NCBI GenBank assembly: GCA_015680685.1
Contig: MNCI01035134.1
Coordinates: 89,370-153,369, forward strand
Length of the DNA stretch: 64,000 bases
Source of the DNA: Gnetum montanum
Lineage: Eukaryota > Streptophyta > Gnetopsida > Gnetales > Gnetaceae
Direction: 5' to 3'
The notes beneath the pieces are model-generated. The model was not told where the DNA came from. It made no database searches and saw only the letters and a list, made by a program, of their open reading frames with translations. The number at the start of each line of letters is the position of its first letter. The stretch's first letter is position 1. A program made the position numbers and the translations under genes. Below, in pieces: positions 33,791 to 44,914 of this stretch.

Positions 33791-36270
33791 ACTAAACATT
33801 TGGCCATGACAAGGATTAATAAGTGGATAAATAGGATTCATGCATGTATGAAACATTGGTAACCATTCATGCCCCAACCAGTGGGTATCTATTTGTGGCA
33901 TGGTGGCTAGGTAGAAAAATTATTGGTCACACACTTGATGGTTAAATGTATGGTGGATCAGGATATGAGGTGTGTTAACATTATGGATGTCTGTCCCAAA
34001 ATTACACCCTTAATCATGATATGGTATTTATGGATTCATTTTTCTCCCCACATTATTAGATTCATTGTTTGGATTTGGGATTGAAGTACTAATGGATGGT
34101 GGGCCTTGTGTATGATCAGAGAACATTGGTTAAGACAAGGAAGATGGTGCACCAGATTGGCATTGTGCTAGCTCAGATGATATGGTCAATCGATGTGTGG
34201 TTTACTTTGGCTTATGGCCTTTCCTCTAGAAGGAATGTTTTCTTGTTGCAGTTGAGACCCACTAGTGTTAGCATGTCTATGCACATTTGCAGCACATGTG
34301 GCATTCGTTTATTGATATTGGGGTGTTGAACCTTCTTGTGTCATTGGTGGTGGCCTGTAATGCAATGGAGTAGGAAGATATTGAGGGTAGGATGGATGGT
34401 AAGAGGCACAAGGTGGTGATTATTTAGGGGATGTCATGGGTTGATGGTACTTGGGAGAGTGGTAGTGGTGATTTGAAGTAGAGGATATAGAACTAGTTAG
34501 AGAAACAAGGTGTTGAATGTAATATTCATGTAATTTTGGCTAGTAGGAAGGATAGGGCTGATTTGGTGGTGGCATGCCCCATGATTGTGGTTGTTTCCAT
34601 TATGGTTGATGACTATGTTAAGGTTGGTAATAAGTCCCCTTAGGATTTTATGATTGGTTGTGGGACTATCTATGATTACCTTGTGGGAGAGGAAATCTCC
34701 TTGGCATGTGCTTTTGAACAAACTTTGGATTTAAGGCACCTACCCAATACTCTTGTAGATGCAACAAGACTAGGAAATGGCCCTTAAGATGGTCATATAT
34801 GTAGATATTACATCCATTAGCTTCATCTATGGTTGAGTCTATGGCTTGACTTTCTTTAGCCATTTTTGTTGTTTGCCAAAAAGTGTTCTTATCTATTTCA
34901 TAGTTCTATATCAGATGTTTATTATGATCACTTGGCTTATTTTGAATGATCCTCTTCTTGATCATCTTAATGAGAGTTGCAACATTTTCATATATCCATT
35001 TGGACATTCTATTAAACTATGCTTCAAGTTCATCGATAGACTTTTGTATCAGCAAGGTTTGTTGTGGGATCACCTTATCAATAGTGGTTTCATTCTTCTT
35101 ATCATAGATCTAGACCTCCTTCTATTAAAGGGTTGGGTCCCATTGATATTTCTTGACATTTTCCCATTTTCATATTTCTCCTTCTTCTTTTGCTACATGC
35201 TCTATTAGCTCTTGGATCTAATGGGCTTGGAGCTTGGAGCTTGGAGCTTGTATAATTGCCCTAGGGCATACATTCCAAGGGTCTCCCTTGTTTCATTATG
35301 AAGCCCATCTATGATGTGGAAAAGTTGCCTTTCCTTGCAGAAACCATGGCCTAGGCATCTATTCATTAAGGAATAATATCTATCTAAGGCCATGTCCAAG
35401 GGTTTATGTTGTTCTTACTTCCACTCTTGGATCTATCTCCTTAAATTGGACACTCTTGCATAGGTTTGATATTTTTCATTAAATAGTTCTAGCATTGTGG
35501 ACCATTGTTAGATTTAATTTGATCTGAATGATCTATACCACACTTTAGATCTATAAATTAGTGTCCTAGGAAAGAGCATAAGCTTTTGCAATCCACTTTC
35601 AATGTTGTAGAAAGTACAAGCATCATGGAAGGCTTGTAAATGATGTTGTAGATCCGAATTATAGCCTCCTACAAATTTAGGGATATTATTCATGTTAAGC
35701 TTAGGGAGGAAACTCTTTTTGTAATGCCTGTGAGATATCTTAATGGCCTCTATGATCTACATTAGGCTCTTGATGGTTAGCAAGGGTTTATCATCATCAA
35801 ACAAGTTACGAGGGAAATTTCCATCTTTATTCGTTTGATTGTGAGGATGCTATCTATGTTCATGATGATGTCTTTGACTTTTCCTATGGGTTCGATATTT
35901 GTTTTTAGTTTGACCCTTTAGTGGAACTTTATTCCTATACCTATGTTCATCTTTGTTAGAACTAGACATTGAAGGGGAAGAGGAAGATGAGGAACTAGAA
36001 GGATTGCCATGGCTTCTATGGTGTTCTTCAGGGTCCCTTGATTTATCATTTCTAGGTTTTAAGGAGGTATTAGGCATTGAGGCCTCCCCTAGTTCAAGAC
36101 CTACGCCATCTTATCCAATATTATCTGCCTTAGGTGAATGTAGTCTTTGAGTGTTGATAGGGTGTTCATGATGATAAGAAACCCCTACATAAGGTTGATC
36201 ACTCCAATCTTCTTCATTGTATATTTTGTTAGTTCTCTAATGAATGTGTTCGCTATACAAGAATTGTGTA
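33791..36270 (-). pseudogene. E3 gag with Pro/Ser-rich tail; pol deleted
   Basis: Minus-strand pieces: RNKVPLKGQTKNKYRTHRKS with a Ser run SSSSSSSSPSMSSS (35850-36077), capsid core DRYYSLMNRCLGHGFCKE and ETLGMYALGQLYKL (35205-35399), and a knuckle-like CNIYIYDHLKGHF (about 34780-34810), where two of the Cys/Cys-like positions are lost. The Pro-rich linker follows to about 34100, then a trace of the segment that precedes protease (GTGTTAACATTATGGATG, plus strand near 33971). After that the sequence is already the post-integrase region, so the whole pol is absent. Stops and frameshifts throughout. Confidence 0.75.
35224..35250. repeat. 7-bp tandem repeat in E3 gag
   Basis: GGAGCTT is repeated about three to four times in direct tandem. 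It lies in the gag frame and adds repeats of Ala/Pro/Ser-type codons (QAPSSKP). E1 and E2 lack it at the same place. Confidence 0.7.
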
Positions 36271-36300
36271 TAATATAACTAATCTAGATAACTAGCACCA

Positions 36301-36318
36301 TCCTCAGTAATGGCACCA
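36301..36318 (-). promoter_or_regulatory. E3 primer-binding site
   Basis: Minus strand reads TGGTGCCATTACTGAGGA one base inside the LTR. Compared with TGGCGCCGTTGCCGGGGA, the five differences are all transitions, as expected from decay of methylated cytosines on both strands. Confidence 0.75.
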
Positions 36319-36319
36319 A

Positions 36320-37164
36320 TGATGAGTAACGAGGTACCTCTATGCTCAACCATACGAATCACAAGTGTTCATAGACAATCCTATCGAATTCCATGGATGG
36401 GACTAGTTGTGGCATCTAGATCACTATGCCTTAATCATAGTTCATTGTCTTCCTATTTGGACTAGTGGTAGCTTTGTCATGTATGGTTTAGTCCAAGGTG
36501 AGACATATGTTGTTGTCTAATACTATGCTACTCCTAACGATGATAAAAAGATAAATTAACTAAGCTAATGAATTGTGGAAAATAAGATCTAAAATAGCCT
36601 AGCTAGCCTAACACAAGTACCTGTGCCACTTTCCTAAACACATCTTGAACACATATAGCATTTTTGGGCTACCAAACATTAAGCGTTGCTAGGTTACCAA
36701 ACACTATATGTATGCTTGAAGTGGTTGTGCATGTGCTCATTAACAACTAGAAATTAATTTCTTAATTTAAATGCATAAAATGAAAGTTCATGAAAGTAAA
36801 GTTTATTAAAGGAAACATTAATCTATTCTCAGTGTTGCAAGGATTATCAAAAGAGTTCATTTTTATTCGCATCACATTACTACACTTAGGTACATCAGTG
36901 TTCAAACAAAGATTTGTACATACTTAGACTCTTGCTATGGGCACTCAGAAAATATTCTAACTCTAGGAAAAATAAACTACAAGAGCTTCACTAATCTGAT
37001 TGAAAACTATCAAAAACTCATGCCAAATTAGGAGCCCAGGCACTATATTTATAGGCCAACGTATAGCTCGTGACATTGGATACCCAACATCACATTTGGG
37101 ATCCAACGTCAGATACCTGATGCTGAGGCTCCAACATTGGAGCAGACAAAAACATGCTTCATCA
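36320..37164 (-). repeat. E3 5' LTR (845 bp)
   Basis: Plus-strand ends TGATGAG (36320) and CTTCATCA (37164), beside the PBS on the left and the duplicated ATTAC on the right. On the minus strand U3 carries inverted words such as CTCCAATGTTGGAG and TCTGACGTTGGA (37075-37145), TATA GCCTATAAATATAG at about 37044-37057, then the AATAAA ... R-like block near 36840-36870. Confidence 0.9.
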
Positions 37165-37651
37165 ATTACTTATGTAATTTATTTTAATGAATTTAATTAA
37201 TTAATTATTAGTGGATAATTAATGAACATAAGTATGAACATCTCAAGCATACATTAACACCTGGTAATCCGAATAGCGCTTAAGATTTGTAACCCAGTGG
37301 CATTGCAATGTGTTTAGGATGTGTATAGTGGATGGGAATGGATGCTTATGTTAGGATTAGTTAAGCTTTTAATTAGTTCTTAGATTAATTAGAAATTTAA
37401 TTACCTTATTTTCTATGCTTAGGGAACTTAAATGAAAAATATAAAAATGATACAAATCATATGCCTCAGTTACACTTAACCATACCATTGTACCTCACAA
37501 GTGGAACTAGAAAGACAATGATCACGTCCTTGAAATTCACTACCTAGATCAAGTGTACTTAGTGAGCTAAAGTCTACAAAATTCAACCAGATTACTTAGT
37601 GAATGTTGGTGATTCATATGATTGGGTGTAGGGACTGCTCACTACTCATTA

Positions 37652-39641
37652 ATAACTAAAAACTTAAAATAAGGCTTGGAAGAAATGCTTCATGTTTTTT
37701 TGATATGGGGATATGGAATTAGACTTTTTTTAAATCATGATCATATTTTGAGATGCTGGACTTATGAAGTCTAGGTTCAATTTGATATCTTGCTTCATTG
37801 ATTAGCATAGTTTCATTGAATTTTATATAGTTTATGTCCTTAAAGTTTGGACACTAAACACTTACTTTATAATAATAATGGACATTTAGTTTTTTGAAAT
37901 TTGATTTTTATATTTTATGTTTTAGAATATTGAAACTAACTCTTGGTTTTTTGGTATTTACTATGTAGAGATGTTATGAGACTGACACTGCTAGTTATTC
38001 ATCCTATGTAGTTCCTATTTTGTAATGTAGATTTAAGCATTACATACAAGCTAGGAAGGGTTAGAGTAATCCCTATTATTGATGATCATTTTCTCTATTC
38101 CACATAGATATGACATGACCTCGAATAGTATATTTTTTAGAGTTTTGCATGGAGAATTTCCACATGTTGATGTCAAGCTTACTGTTATTGGAAATAATTT
38201 CATATGATTTGGAGGAGATTAGCCCAGGTATTAGCTCTTTGTTATTGGACTATGTGCTCCAAGATCATATAGATGTGGGGATGATTATAGATGAGTGTGT
38301 TAGGACTTGAGAGATCTACTCAAAAGAGATAGATCACTTGTAAAGGAACTATTCCTACAAGTAGTACAATGTGGATACCACACTATTGTTGGACCTATGT
38401 TATGTTGAGAACCTATTTAGTTGCATAGGGTTTCTTATCATGATGTTCAAGTAGATTGATATTCATTTTGATTTTGTATTAAATGTTTTCTAAATATTAT
38501 AAAATTAGTCATAGCCTGACATGATTATTGATCCTATATGCCTTGTGTGTTTGTAGATTTGATGATTCTAATAAGGAGGATTTCTATCTAGAGACACTAA
38601 ATATTATGCTTATGGAGATTACCCTTAAAGAAAATTAATGCTTGATAGTGTTCAAGTGATTCCCAGATGAGATAGATCATGCTAGGTATAATCACTAGTA
38701 TACTACTATTTGGAAGACTAGTTTAGTTTATGTGCTCCACAAGAAGAATGGTTTGGGCTTGGATGAGGAGTGATCTAAGGGGTCTAGAATCTACTTGAGC
38801 TTGAAAGGTATCTCAAAAAATATGCACTTAGTTGTTTGCCACATTATGTTTAGATGCTCATGTAATGTTTCCATTTTAATATTAATATTGATGATAGTTC
38901 ATATGTTGATGTTAGTACTTGATATTTGTACTTTAGTTTATGTTAGCATTTAACATTTATGTTAAGTTTATGTCAATGTTTGATGCTTGTATCTATAGTT
39001 TTAATTCTATGTCTGTATATATGTTTTTATGTTTGGTTTTTGTTTATATTTATTTTATGTCTTTGGTTACAAATAGAATTAAGACCTTTAAGGTAGTTTA
39101 TATTAGGCTAGTAAACCTAGAAGAGAAATCATTGTAAGAAAATGTCCATCACATTCTGTCTAGTTATAAGTGATTAATGAGTGGCTATGAGAGGAAATAC
39201 CTTCACATATTTGAGGACGTAGGGTTGGTGCCTTCTTTTACATGAGAATCTTCTAGCATTTCACAAATGGATGTGATTTTCATGGTACCATGTTACTCTT
39301 GCCAATAATTTCTATTCATCCTTTGAGTGCAAGGTAAGGAGGTGATTATATATTAGAATCAATATTCATTGATGTACTAGTTTGCATTTCTTAATAAAGG
39401 CTTCATTATTGACAACAACAACAAGATATCCACAATAGAGAGTTAGGAGATTAAGAAGTCGGTATGGTTATCTAGTAAGGACCTAAACATCCTTCATAGT
39501 GGAAACCAAGACTTCATTGAGGTCTATCATCTATTCATCTAGGGGGTGTTTTGTAGGAGGATCAAATAGAGAAGGATATCATCTCCCTAGCAGCTAATGA
39601 TAATTTATACCACCATGGAAAGAGGTATTTCCTATGATTGG
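37652..39641. other. Unrecognised interval between E5 and E2
   Basis: Open frames are short. 38880-39080 is a T-rich stretch with repeats of TTATGTT and TGATGTT. A possible decayed coding region on the plus strand at 38200-38800 (LLDYVLQDHIDVGMIIDE) could not be assigned to any family. It is continuous with 45773 onward if E2 is removed. Confidence 0.4.
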
Positions 39642-40751
39642 TGATGAGTGGCGAGGTACTCCTACACTTAACCATATGAATATGAGCGTTACACGCGTGA
39701 TCTAGTCGAACTCCATAGACTAAGTGCCTACACACCTCATGGAACACTTAAGGTTAATCATTCGTTGTCTTCCCAGACTTGTATTTTTCACGGTTGTATG
39801 GTTAAGTAAGTCTGAGGTATATGATTTTTATATCTTTTCTGTTTTATCTCCTATGCTAATGAGGTGAAGGGTGAAGACACTAATTAACTAACTTTAACTA
39901 ACTAAGCCTTAATTAACNNNNNNNNNNNNNNNNNNNNNNNNNNNNNNNNNNNNNNNNNNNNNNNNNNNNNNNNNNNNNNNNNNNNNNNNNNNNNNNNNNN
40001 NNNNNNNNNNNNNNNNNNNNNNNNNNNNNNNNNNNNNNNNNNNNNNNNNNNNNNNNNNNNNNNNNNNNNNNNNNNNNNNNNNNNNNNNNNNNNNNNNNNN
40101 NNNNNNNNNNNNNNNNNNNNNNNNNNNNNNNNNNNNNNNNNNNNNNNNNNNNNNNNNNNNNNNNNNNNNNNNNNNNNNNNNNNNNNNNNNNNNNNNNNNN
40201 NNNNNNNNNNNNNNNNNNNNNNNNNNNNNNNNNNNNNNNNNNNNNNNNNNNNNNNNNNNNNNNNNNNNNNNNNNNNNNNNNNNNNNNNNNNNNNNNNNNN
40301 NNNNNNNNNNNNNNNNNNNNNNNNNNNNNNNNNNNNNNNNNNNNNNNNNNNNNNNNNNNNNNNNNNNNNNNNNNATAAAAAATAAATAACAATAAATAAA
40401 GTCCTATTTAGCTTAGTCCATGCACTGTAAGGTTTATCCAAGAAGTTCGTCTTTATTTCCATACACAAACTTTTGTTCAGGTATAATATTTGCTTGAATA
40501 AAGATCTGTTCACTTTGGAACTCCTACTGCAGGCACATGGAAATTATTCTATCTCTGGAGAGAAAAAACTACCAGAGTTTTGCTATAGTCTAGGCCTAGA
40601 TTGAGAAACAAGGGAGAGATGCCTCTTATTTATAGATTTGGTGGCGCACTACGATACCGCGTATGTGATATCACAGGGGAAGACATGATATCACAGCGGA
40701 TGCGATATCGCGTACGTGATATCACAACCCATGCAATATCATGTCCCATCA
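39642..40751 (-). repeat. E2 3' LTR with assembly gap
   Basis: Plus-strand ends TGATGAG (39642) and CCCATCA (40751), followed by PPT TACCCCCATGACTG at 40752-40765. Sequence outside the gap aligns closely with 44915-45772. TATA on the minus strand is CTATAAATAAGAG (40624-40636), and U3 has decayed GATATCGC words (40650-40745). Confidence 0.88.
39918..40374. other. Assembly gap (457 N)
   Basis: Run of unknown bases inside the E2 3' LTR. By alignment with the partner LTR, only about 200 bases should be missing here. Confidence 0.99.
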
Positions 40752-40765
40752 TACCCCCATGACTG

Positions 40766-42613
40766 AATAAAAACTAGTCCTTGAGTTCCTTACAAAATAT
40801 TGGAAAGGTATGGGATTATTGACTTGAATGGAACTAATGGTGAGTGGGATGACATGTGAACAGATCATCATTACAGAACATGAAAAAATTGGTGTTCATG
40901 ACAACAAGAGTGAACACCTTATATATTTGACATCAAGCCTTATTTGGTAGCTGAGAGAGAAGAGAAAAGAAAGAAGAAGTTTGTTGCTTCCAACACCAAG
41001 GTTGCACCTTTTGTTGTCTATCCGTAAGTGTGCCATCCATCTCGTTCCTTGCATAGCTACTTCAGCACCAATCCATTCCATGTGTTCCCTCCAGATCCAA
41101 TCCGTTGTTGTATGATTGCCATCTGCACACACAACACAATCTTTATATTAGCAAGGGTAAATGAATCACAATGTAGTGGATACCTTACTTCAGTGAAAGG
41201 TCCATTGGCTAAGTTGTGGTATGGCTGATATGGATATGGAGATATCATAGTGGCTACTGAAGGTGTACGGGTTAGGAGAAAATTGAAAAAATTTGGGTCC
41301 AGACCTCCATGACTAAGAGCGAACCTCCAGTAGTGATAGAATGAAGAAAGAATAAAGAACAAGAAAGATGGAGAAAAAGAAAACTCTAACATCAATGAAA
41401 TGGATGTCAAGATGGAAATGAACAAAATAACGTTGATTGCAAAAATGTTAAGGGAAAGAATTTAATTGATGCACCAAATAGGAATGTCAGTGGATCCTCC
41501 CCAAAGCAAGCTCATGCCCTTAATGCCCTAACAAACCCACATTTGAAGAGTCCGTAGGCTTTAGGAATGTTATTTGGGAAAAGAGTTAAAGTCTTAACCA
41601 TAAGAATTTACCAAAAAGAAAAACATGCATCAACCAAAATATACACTAATGATACAACTGACAATGAGGTGAACGATGGAGAGAAGGATGGAGAGAAGAT
41701 AATGGAATGGAATCCCAAGAACAAGGTGGTGTACAACCCCTTGTGTAGTTAATGAGTAATGTGACTTAGTAGATCCCATTCCAAGTCTGGCCTCAAACAA
41801 ACCATAGCCATTAACTTTGCATTAATGCATTTGGTCAATCCATCCCCTTGAAGTAACATGAATGCCTTCCCAAAGAGCCACCACCATTCCGACGAAATGA
41901 AGGAGGAGAGAATGGGAAGTGAGAAGGACCTTAGTTAGAGGGAACATTTTTATTTTAGTTCCATAACTAGTGCTTGTAGCCCAAATGATTATTTCATCTA
42001 AGGGGTGTGATTTGAATCCTCACTTCTTCTTTTTTTGTTTTATGTGTTTATGCATGAGAACCATACCATGCAAAGACTTTGTTATTTTTATTAACTCAGC
42101 TTCCCGATAATGGAGCAATGTCAGAATGGGAAGGAAAACTCAAGAAGAAAACATCCAAGCACCCAAGAGAATGGCCAATACAAATACATCAAGTTCCCTT
42201 GAAGCCACACCATTTTTAATCCTTGAGTCCTTCCTTAGTTTGAGAAATGCCCAGTCATTGATTCGTTATAGTTCTTATTTAGAAAGGGACTGTATAGTTC
42301 CAAGCCAAGAGAGACCATAGAAATTTATGGATGTATGAATGAAGTGAACTCATTGCCTACTATATCAAAAGAACCACACCTTAGTATCAAGATCATAACT
42401 TAAAGGTAAAAACCAGACATTAGCAACCAATAGAAAAATAGTTCATACCATCATTAAGAACACTTATTGGGTGAAAAACTTACAAGATGGATAACACACA
42501 TAAGAAATGGAAAAATATGAACAATGTTGTAAAACAAAAATAAGAAAAATTAAAGAAATTTTTAAAACAAAAACGTGTAAAAAAAACTTGAAAGAACTGA
42601 GGGCCTTAAATGA
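40766..42613 (-). other. E2 3' non-coding region
   Basis: Homologous to E1 1-266 at its right end (the block with TTAGTATCAA and TAAAACAAAAATAAGAAAA) and to the E3, E4 and E5 non-coding regions. No ORF above background. Carries the conserved word GTCTTTGCATGGTATGGTTC on the minus strand at about 42062-42081. Confidence 0.7.
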
Positions 42614-43330
42614 TTAGCATAGGTGGCCATCTCCCCCATGACTAAATTGAAAGGGAGAGATCCAAAATAACGAGTGCCTATTTGAATTTCTTAGAAGTGC
42701 CCAACTCCTCCCAATTGATGTTCTTATGTTAAGAGTTGGAAGTCGATGATGCTCATACTTCAATGTATCTATGCCTTCGTTGTGGGCATGAGTTCTTCCC
42801 CCAGTTTGTTCCATGTATGTTGGTGGGCTACTTTCTTGATCAGCTGTTAACCATTGGGTGTTATCTTGTTGTGTGGTTGCTACATACAAGCACCTTTGTA
42901 TGTTTTCCTCTGGTGCACACTGATTACATGTAGGAAATGCTGAGCATTCCTCCATGTCATCACCCTTTGAGTCACTGTATCTGATGCATGGAACTTTATT
43001 CTTCTTGATCTTTCCATAAATTTTTACCTTAGATATTTCCAAGGAAAGATCGTAGATTCCTAGGCATGCATCTATTGTATGTATCCATACCCTTCCCATT
43101 ATAATTGAAAAGTCCCCTTTGTTGCTGTTGACTTCTATCACCAGGAAATTAGCTGGGTATGACCAACCACACATAGTGGTAACGATGTCCTTCACTAATC
43201 CCAAGGGAATGGTGATGGATTGGTCAGCTAGCTTTAGTTGAATATTGCTCTTCTTGAGTGGAGGTAGGTTCCAAGCTTTATACATTTCTCGTGATATTAA
43301 GTTGACTTCAGAACCTGAGTCAAGAAGAGC
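42614..43330 (-). pseudogene. E2 aspartic protease fragment fused to the post-integrase block
   Basis: A 223-codon frame starts just after the DSG position: MYKAWNLPPLKKSNIQLKLA, then SIIMGRVWIHTIDA, CLYVATTQ and THAHNEGIDTLKYE, and ends LFWISPFQFSHGGDGHLC. The DSGS part is still readable just upstream (about 43300-43325). The Gly-rich end belongs after integrase in a complete element, so the deletion of RT-RH-IN created this fusion. On the other side (43330) it jumps directly to mid-gag, so about 1.2 kb of gag 3' end is also missing. Confidence 0.85.
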
Positions 43331-44769
43331 CTAAGTTTGAGAGCTAAGTTTTGATAATATCCCTTGGCCATATGTCCCAAGGGTTCTCCTAGTTTCATGT
43401 CTTATCCCATCTATGAGGTGGCAAAGTTGATCCCATTGTGCATAACCATGGCCTAGGCAACGATGTTGCAATGCATAATATCAACCCATGGTAGCATCCA
43501 AGGGTTTGTGATTACCCTACTTCCATCCTTGGATCTACTTACGCAAGTTAGACACTCTGGAGTACGTTTGGTATTTATCGTTAAACAATTCTAACATTGT
43601 ACTCCACCTCCTAATGGTTTTCGATTCTAAGGACCGGTACCAGCTTTCCACTTCCTTTACGAGTGTCCTAGGAAAAAAATTTAACTTCTGCCATTCATTT
43701 TCAATATTTTGCAAGGCACAGGCATTGTGGAATGCCTATAAGTGATTTTTTAGATTAGCATTGTATCCCCCCTCAAACCATGGGATATTGTTCATGTTTA
43801 GTCTCTTGATCCAACCGTCCTTTTGATGCCTTGTAGGTATCCTCACAACCTTCGTAATATCTAACATACTTCGAATGGCAAGTAGGGGTTCATCATGATG
43901 ATCTCTCTCATGATGTCTATGATGCCTACGTGGTTCCCTAATTTTCCTTCTACCATGCCTAGACTCTTTAGACTGCCCTCATCCTCACTCTCGACTCTCT
44001 CGTCAAGGTCTCTCATTTTGCTTACCCTTATCCTCATTGTTGTGCTCCTTGTGAATGAGTCTTGATGTGGAAGGAGAGGGTGACTGATGTGATGAAGGGG
44101 AAGAAGAAGGGGAACCATCACCATGATGATGTTTCTTACCTTCTCTTTGGTGACTATGACCCCAATCGTGATGACGATTTGAATGCTCATCCTTGTCATG
44201 TGTTTTTGTTTCCTCAGTGAACACTTGGTGTTCATGGGGATAAAAACCAGGATTGTGTATCATGGAGTGTAGGTTTTGATACCCCACCTTGTCACTATTG
44301 TTAGGAGGGGGAACATCATTTGATGGAGAACCTGTTATAATTGGTTCACCATCTCCAATTTTTCTTAGGATGTGCAGGACCCCTTTGCCCTTCAACAATG
44401 TATGGTGGATCTCCTACCGTGACTTTCTTAGATGTTGTGCTACTATGGGATGGTAATCCCTTATGTCATAATCTTCTGCAACATATTTAGTGTATAATTC
44501 TATCATGCCTATCTGTGTAAGAGCACGAAGAAGCATGTTAGAGACTGCCTGATCTAGAGTAACACTATGTTACCTTGCAAGTCTCTCCAATGCAGTTTTT
44601 GATCTTGATGGAGGATAAAGGTAAAATCGGGTATATAATCATTGAGATGAGCATATACCACTTGATACTATTGAGGAATTAACTATTTTTGATTATGTGT
44701 TTGGTGCCGCTAACTGTCTCTAGTGTTATCCCTAGGCGGTGAAGTGCTCTTGTTTGAAGAAGAAGACAT
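43331..44769 (-). pseudogene. E2 gag
   Basis: ATG at 44769 (MSSSSNKSTSPP) about 130 bases inside the PBS, soon followed by a stop. Readable blocks include FTFILHQDQKLHWRDLQGNI (about 44640-44580) and the His/Asp-rich segment with DEHSNRHHDWGHSHQREGKK in the open stretch 44003-44398. Capsid-core sequence runs down to about 43340, where it breaks off at the match to E1 6110. Nucleocapsid with the zinc knuckle is deleted. Confidence 0.8.
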
Positions 44770-44895
44770 TATGTCTTATTTGGTGTGCTGATTAACCATT
44801 ATATAATTTTTTGTTTAATTAACCTTAAGGGTTCGTTCAAGCTCCCAACAATGTGGATAATTTCCTATGTTCTACTTAGTGCACAAACAACTTAG

Positions 44896-44913
44896 TCCCT
44901 GGCAACGGTGCCA
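44896..44913 (-). promoter_or_regulatory. E2 primer-binding site
   Basis: Minus strand TGGCACCGTTGCCAGGGA, only two differences (both G to A) from the tRNA-Asp type TGGCGCCGTTGCCGGGGA. It is the best-preserved PBS in the window. Confidence 0.8.
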
Positions 44914-44914
44914 A

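Larger units (their letters stand above)
31042..37164 (-). mobile_element. E3: non-autonomous gag-bearing element nested in E5 LTR
   Basis: Two LTRs (31042-31836 and 36320-37164) enclose 4.5 kb with gag, a trace of the protease start and the non-coding 3' region, but no RT, RNase H or integrase. Flanking 5-mers ATTAC (31037-31041) and ATTAC (37165-37169) are identical, proving a single insertion of 6,123 bp. It must have moved with enzymes supplied by another element. It lies opposite in orientation to its host LTR. Confidence 0.92.
25710..37651 (+). mobile_element. E5: pol-deleted plus-strand Athila-like element, host of nested E3
   Basis: Starts with a 65-bp stub of LTR start sequence (TAATGAGTCGTAGTTGATTGG-like) at 25710 that passes abruptly at about 25775 into sequence homologous to E4 55200 onward, so gag, pol and most of the 5' LTR are missing. 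It continues with the conserved 3' non-coding region, a distal ORF, a PPT and a full 3' LTR split by E3. Flanking 5-mers are ACAAC (25705-25709) and ATAAC (37652-37656), a target duplication with one transition. Without E3 the element is about 5.8 kb. Confidence 0.8.
30664..37651 (+). repeat. E5 3' LTR, interrupted by E3 (parts 30664-31041 and 37165-37651)
   Basis: The left part has the TGATGAG start, inverted words TTGACA / TGTTAACA, TATA box CCTATATAAATGCATG (about 30790) and AATAAAGATG ... GATAAACCTTGTAG (about 30970). The right part resumes with ATTAC and continues through TGGTAATCCGAATAGCGCTT to CTCATTA at 37651. Joined, the two halves align along the E4 LTR (47868-48749). Confidence 0.88.

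Noticed and set aside
34846-35208. 120-codon plus-strand hydrophobic frame
   Set aside because: Antisense to E3 gag; hydrophobicity comes from reading A/G-rich gag on the T/C-rich strand.
35850-36077. Ser/Arg-rich 75-codon frame as a splicing-factor-like protein
   Set aside because: Position and neighbours show it is the low-complexity tail of E3 gag.
39902-40513. Long minus-strand open frame of 203 codons
   Set aside because: Almost all of it is unknown bases of the assembly gap.
41057-41425. 122-codon minus-strand frame with a hydrophobic N-terminus, possible env-like peptide
   Set aside because: Lies in the E2 non-coding region; homologous sites in E3, E4 and E5 have no such frame.
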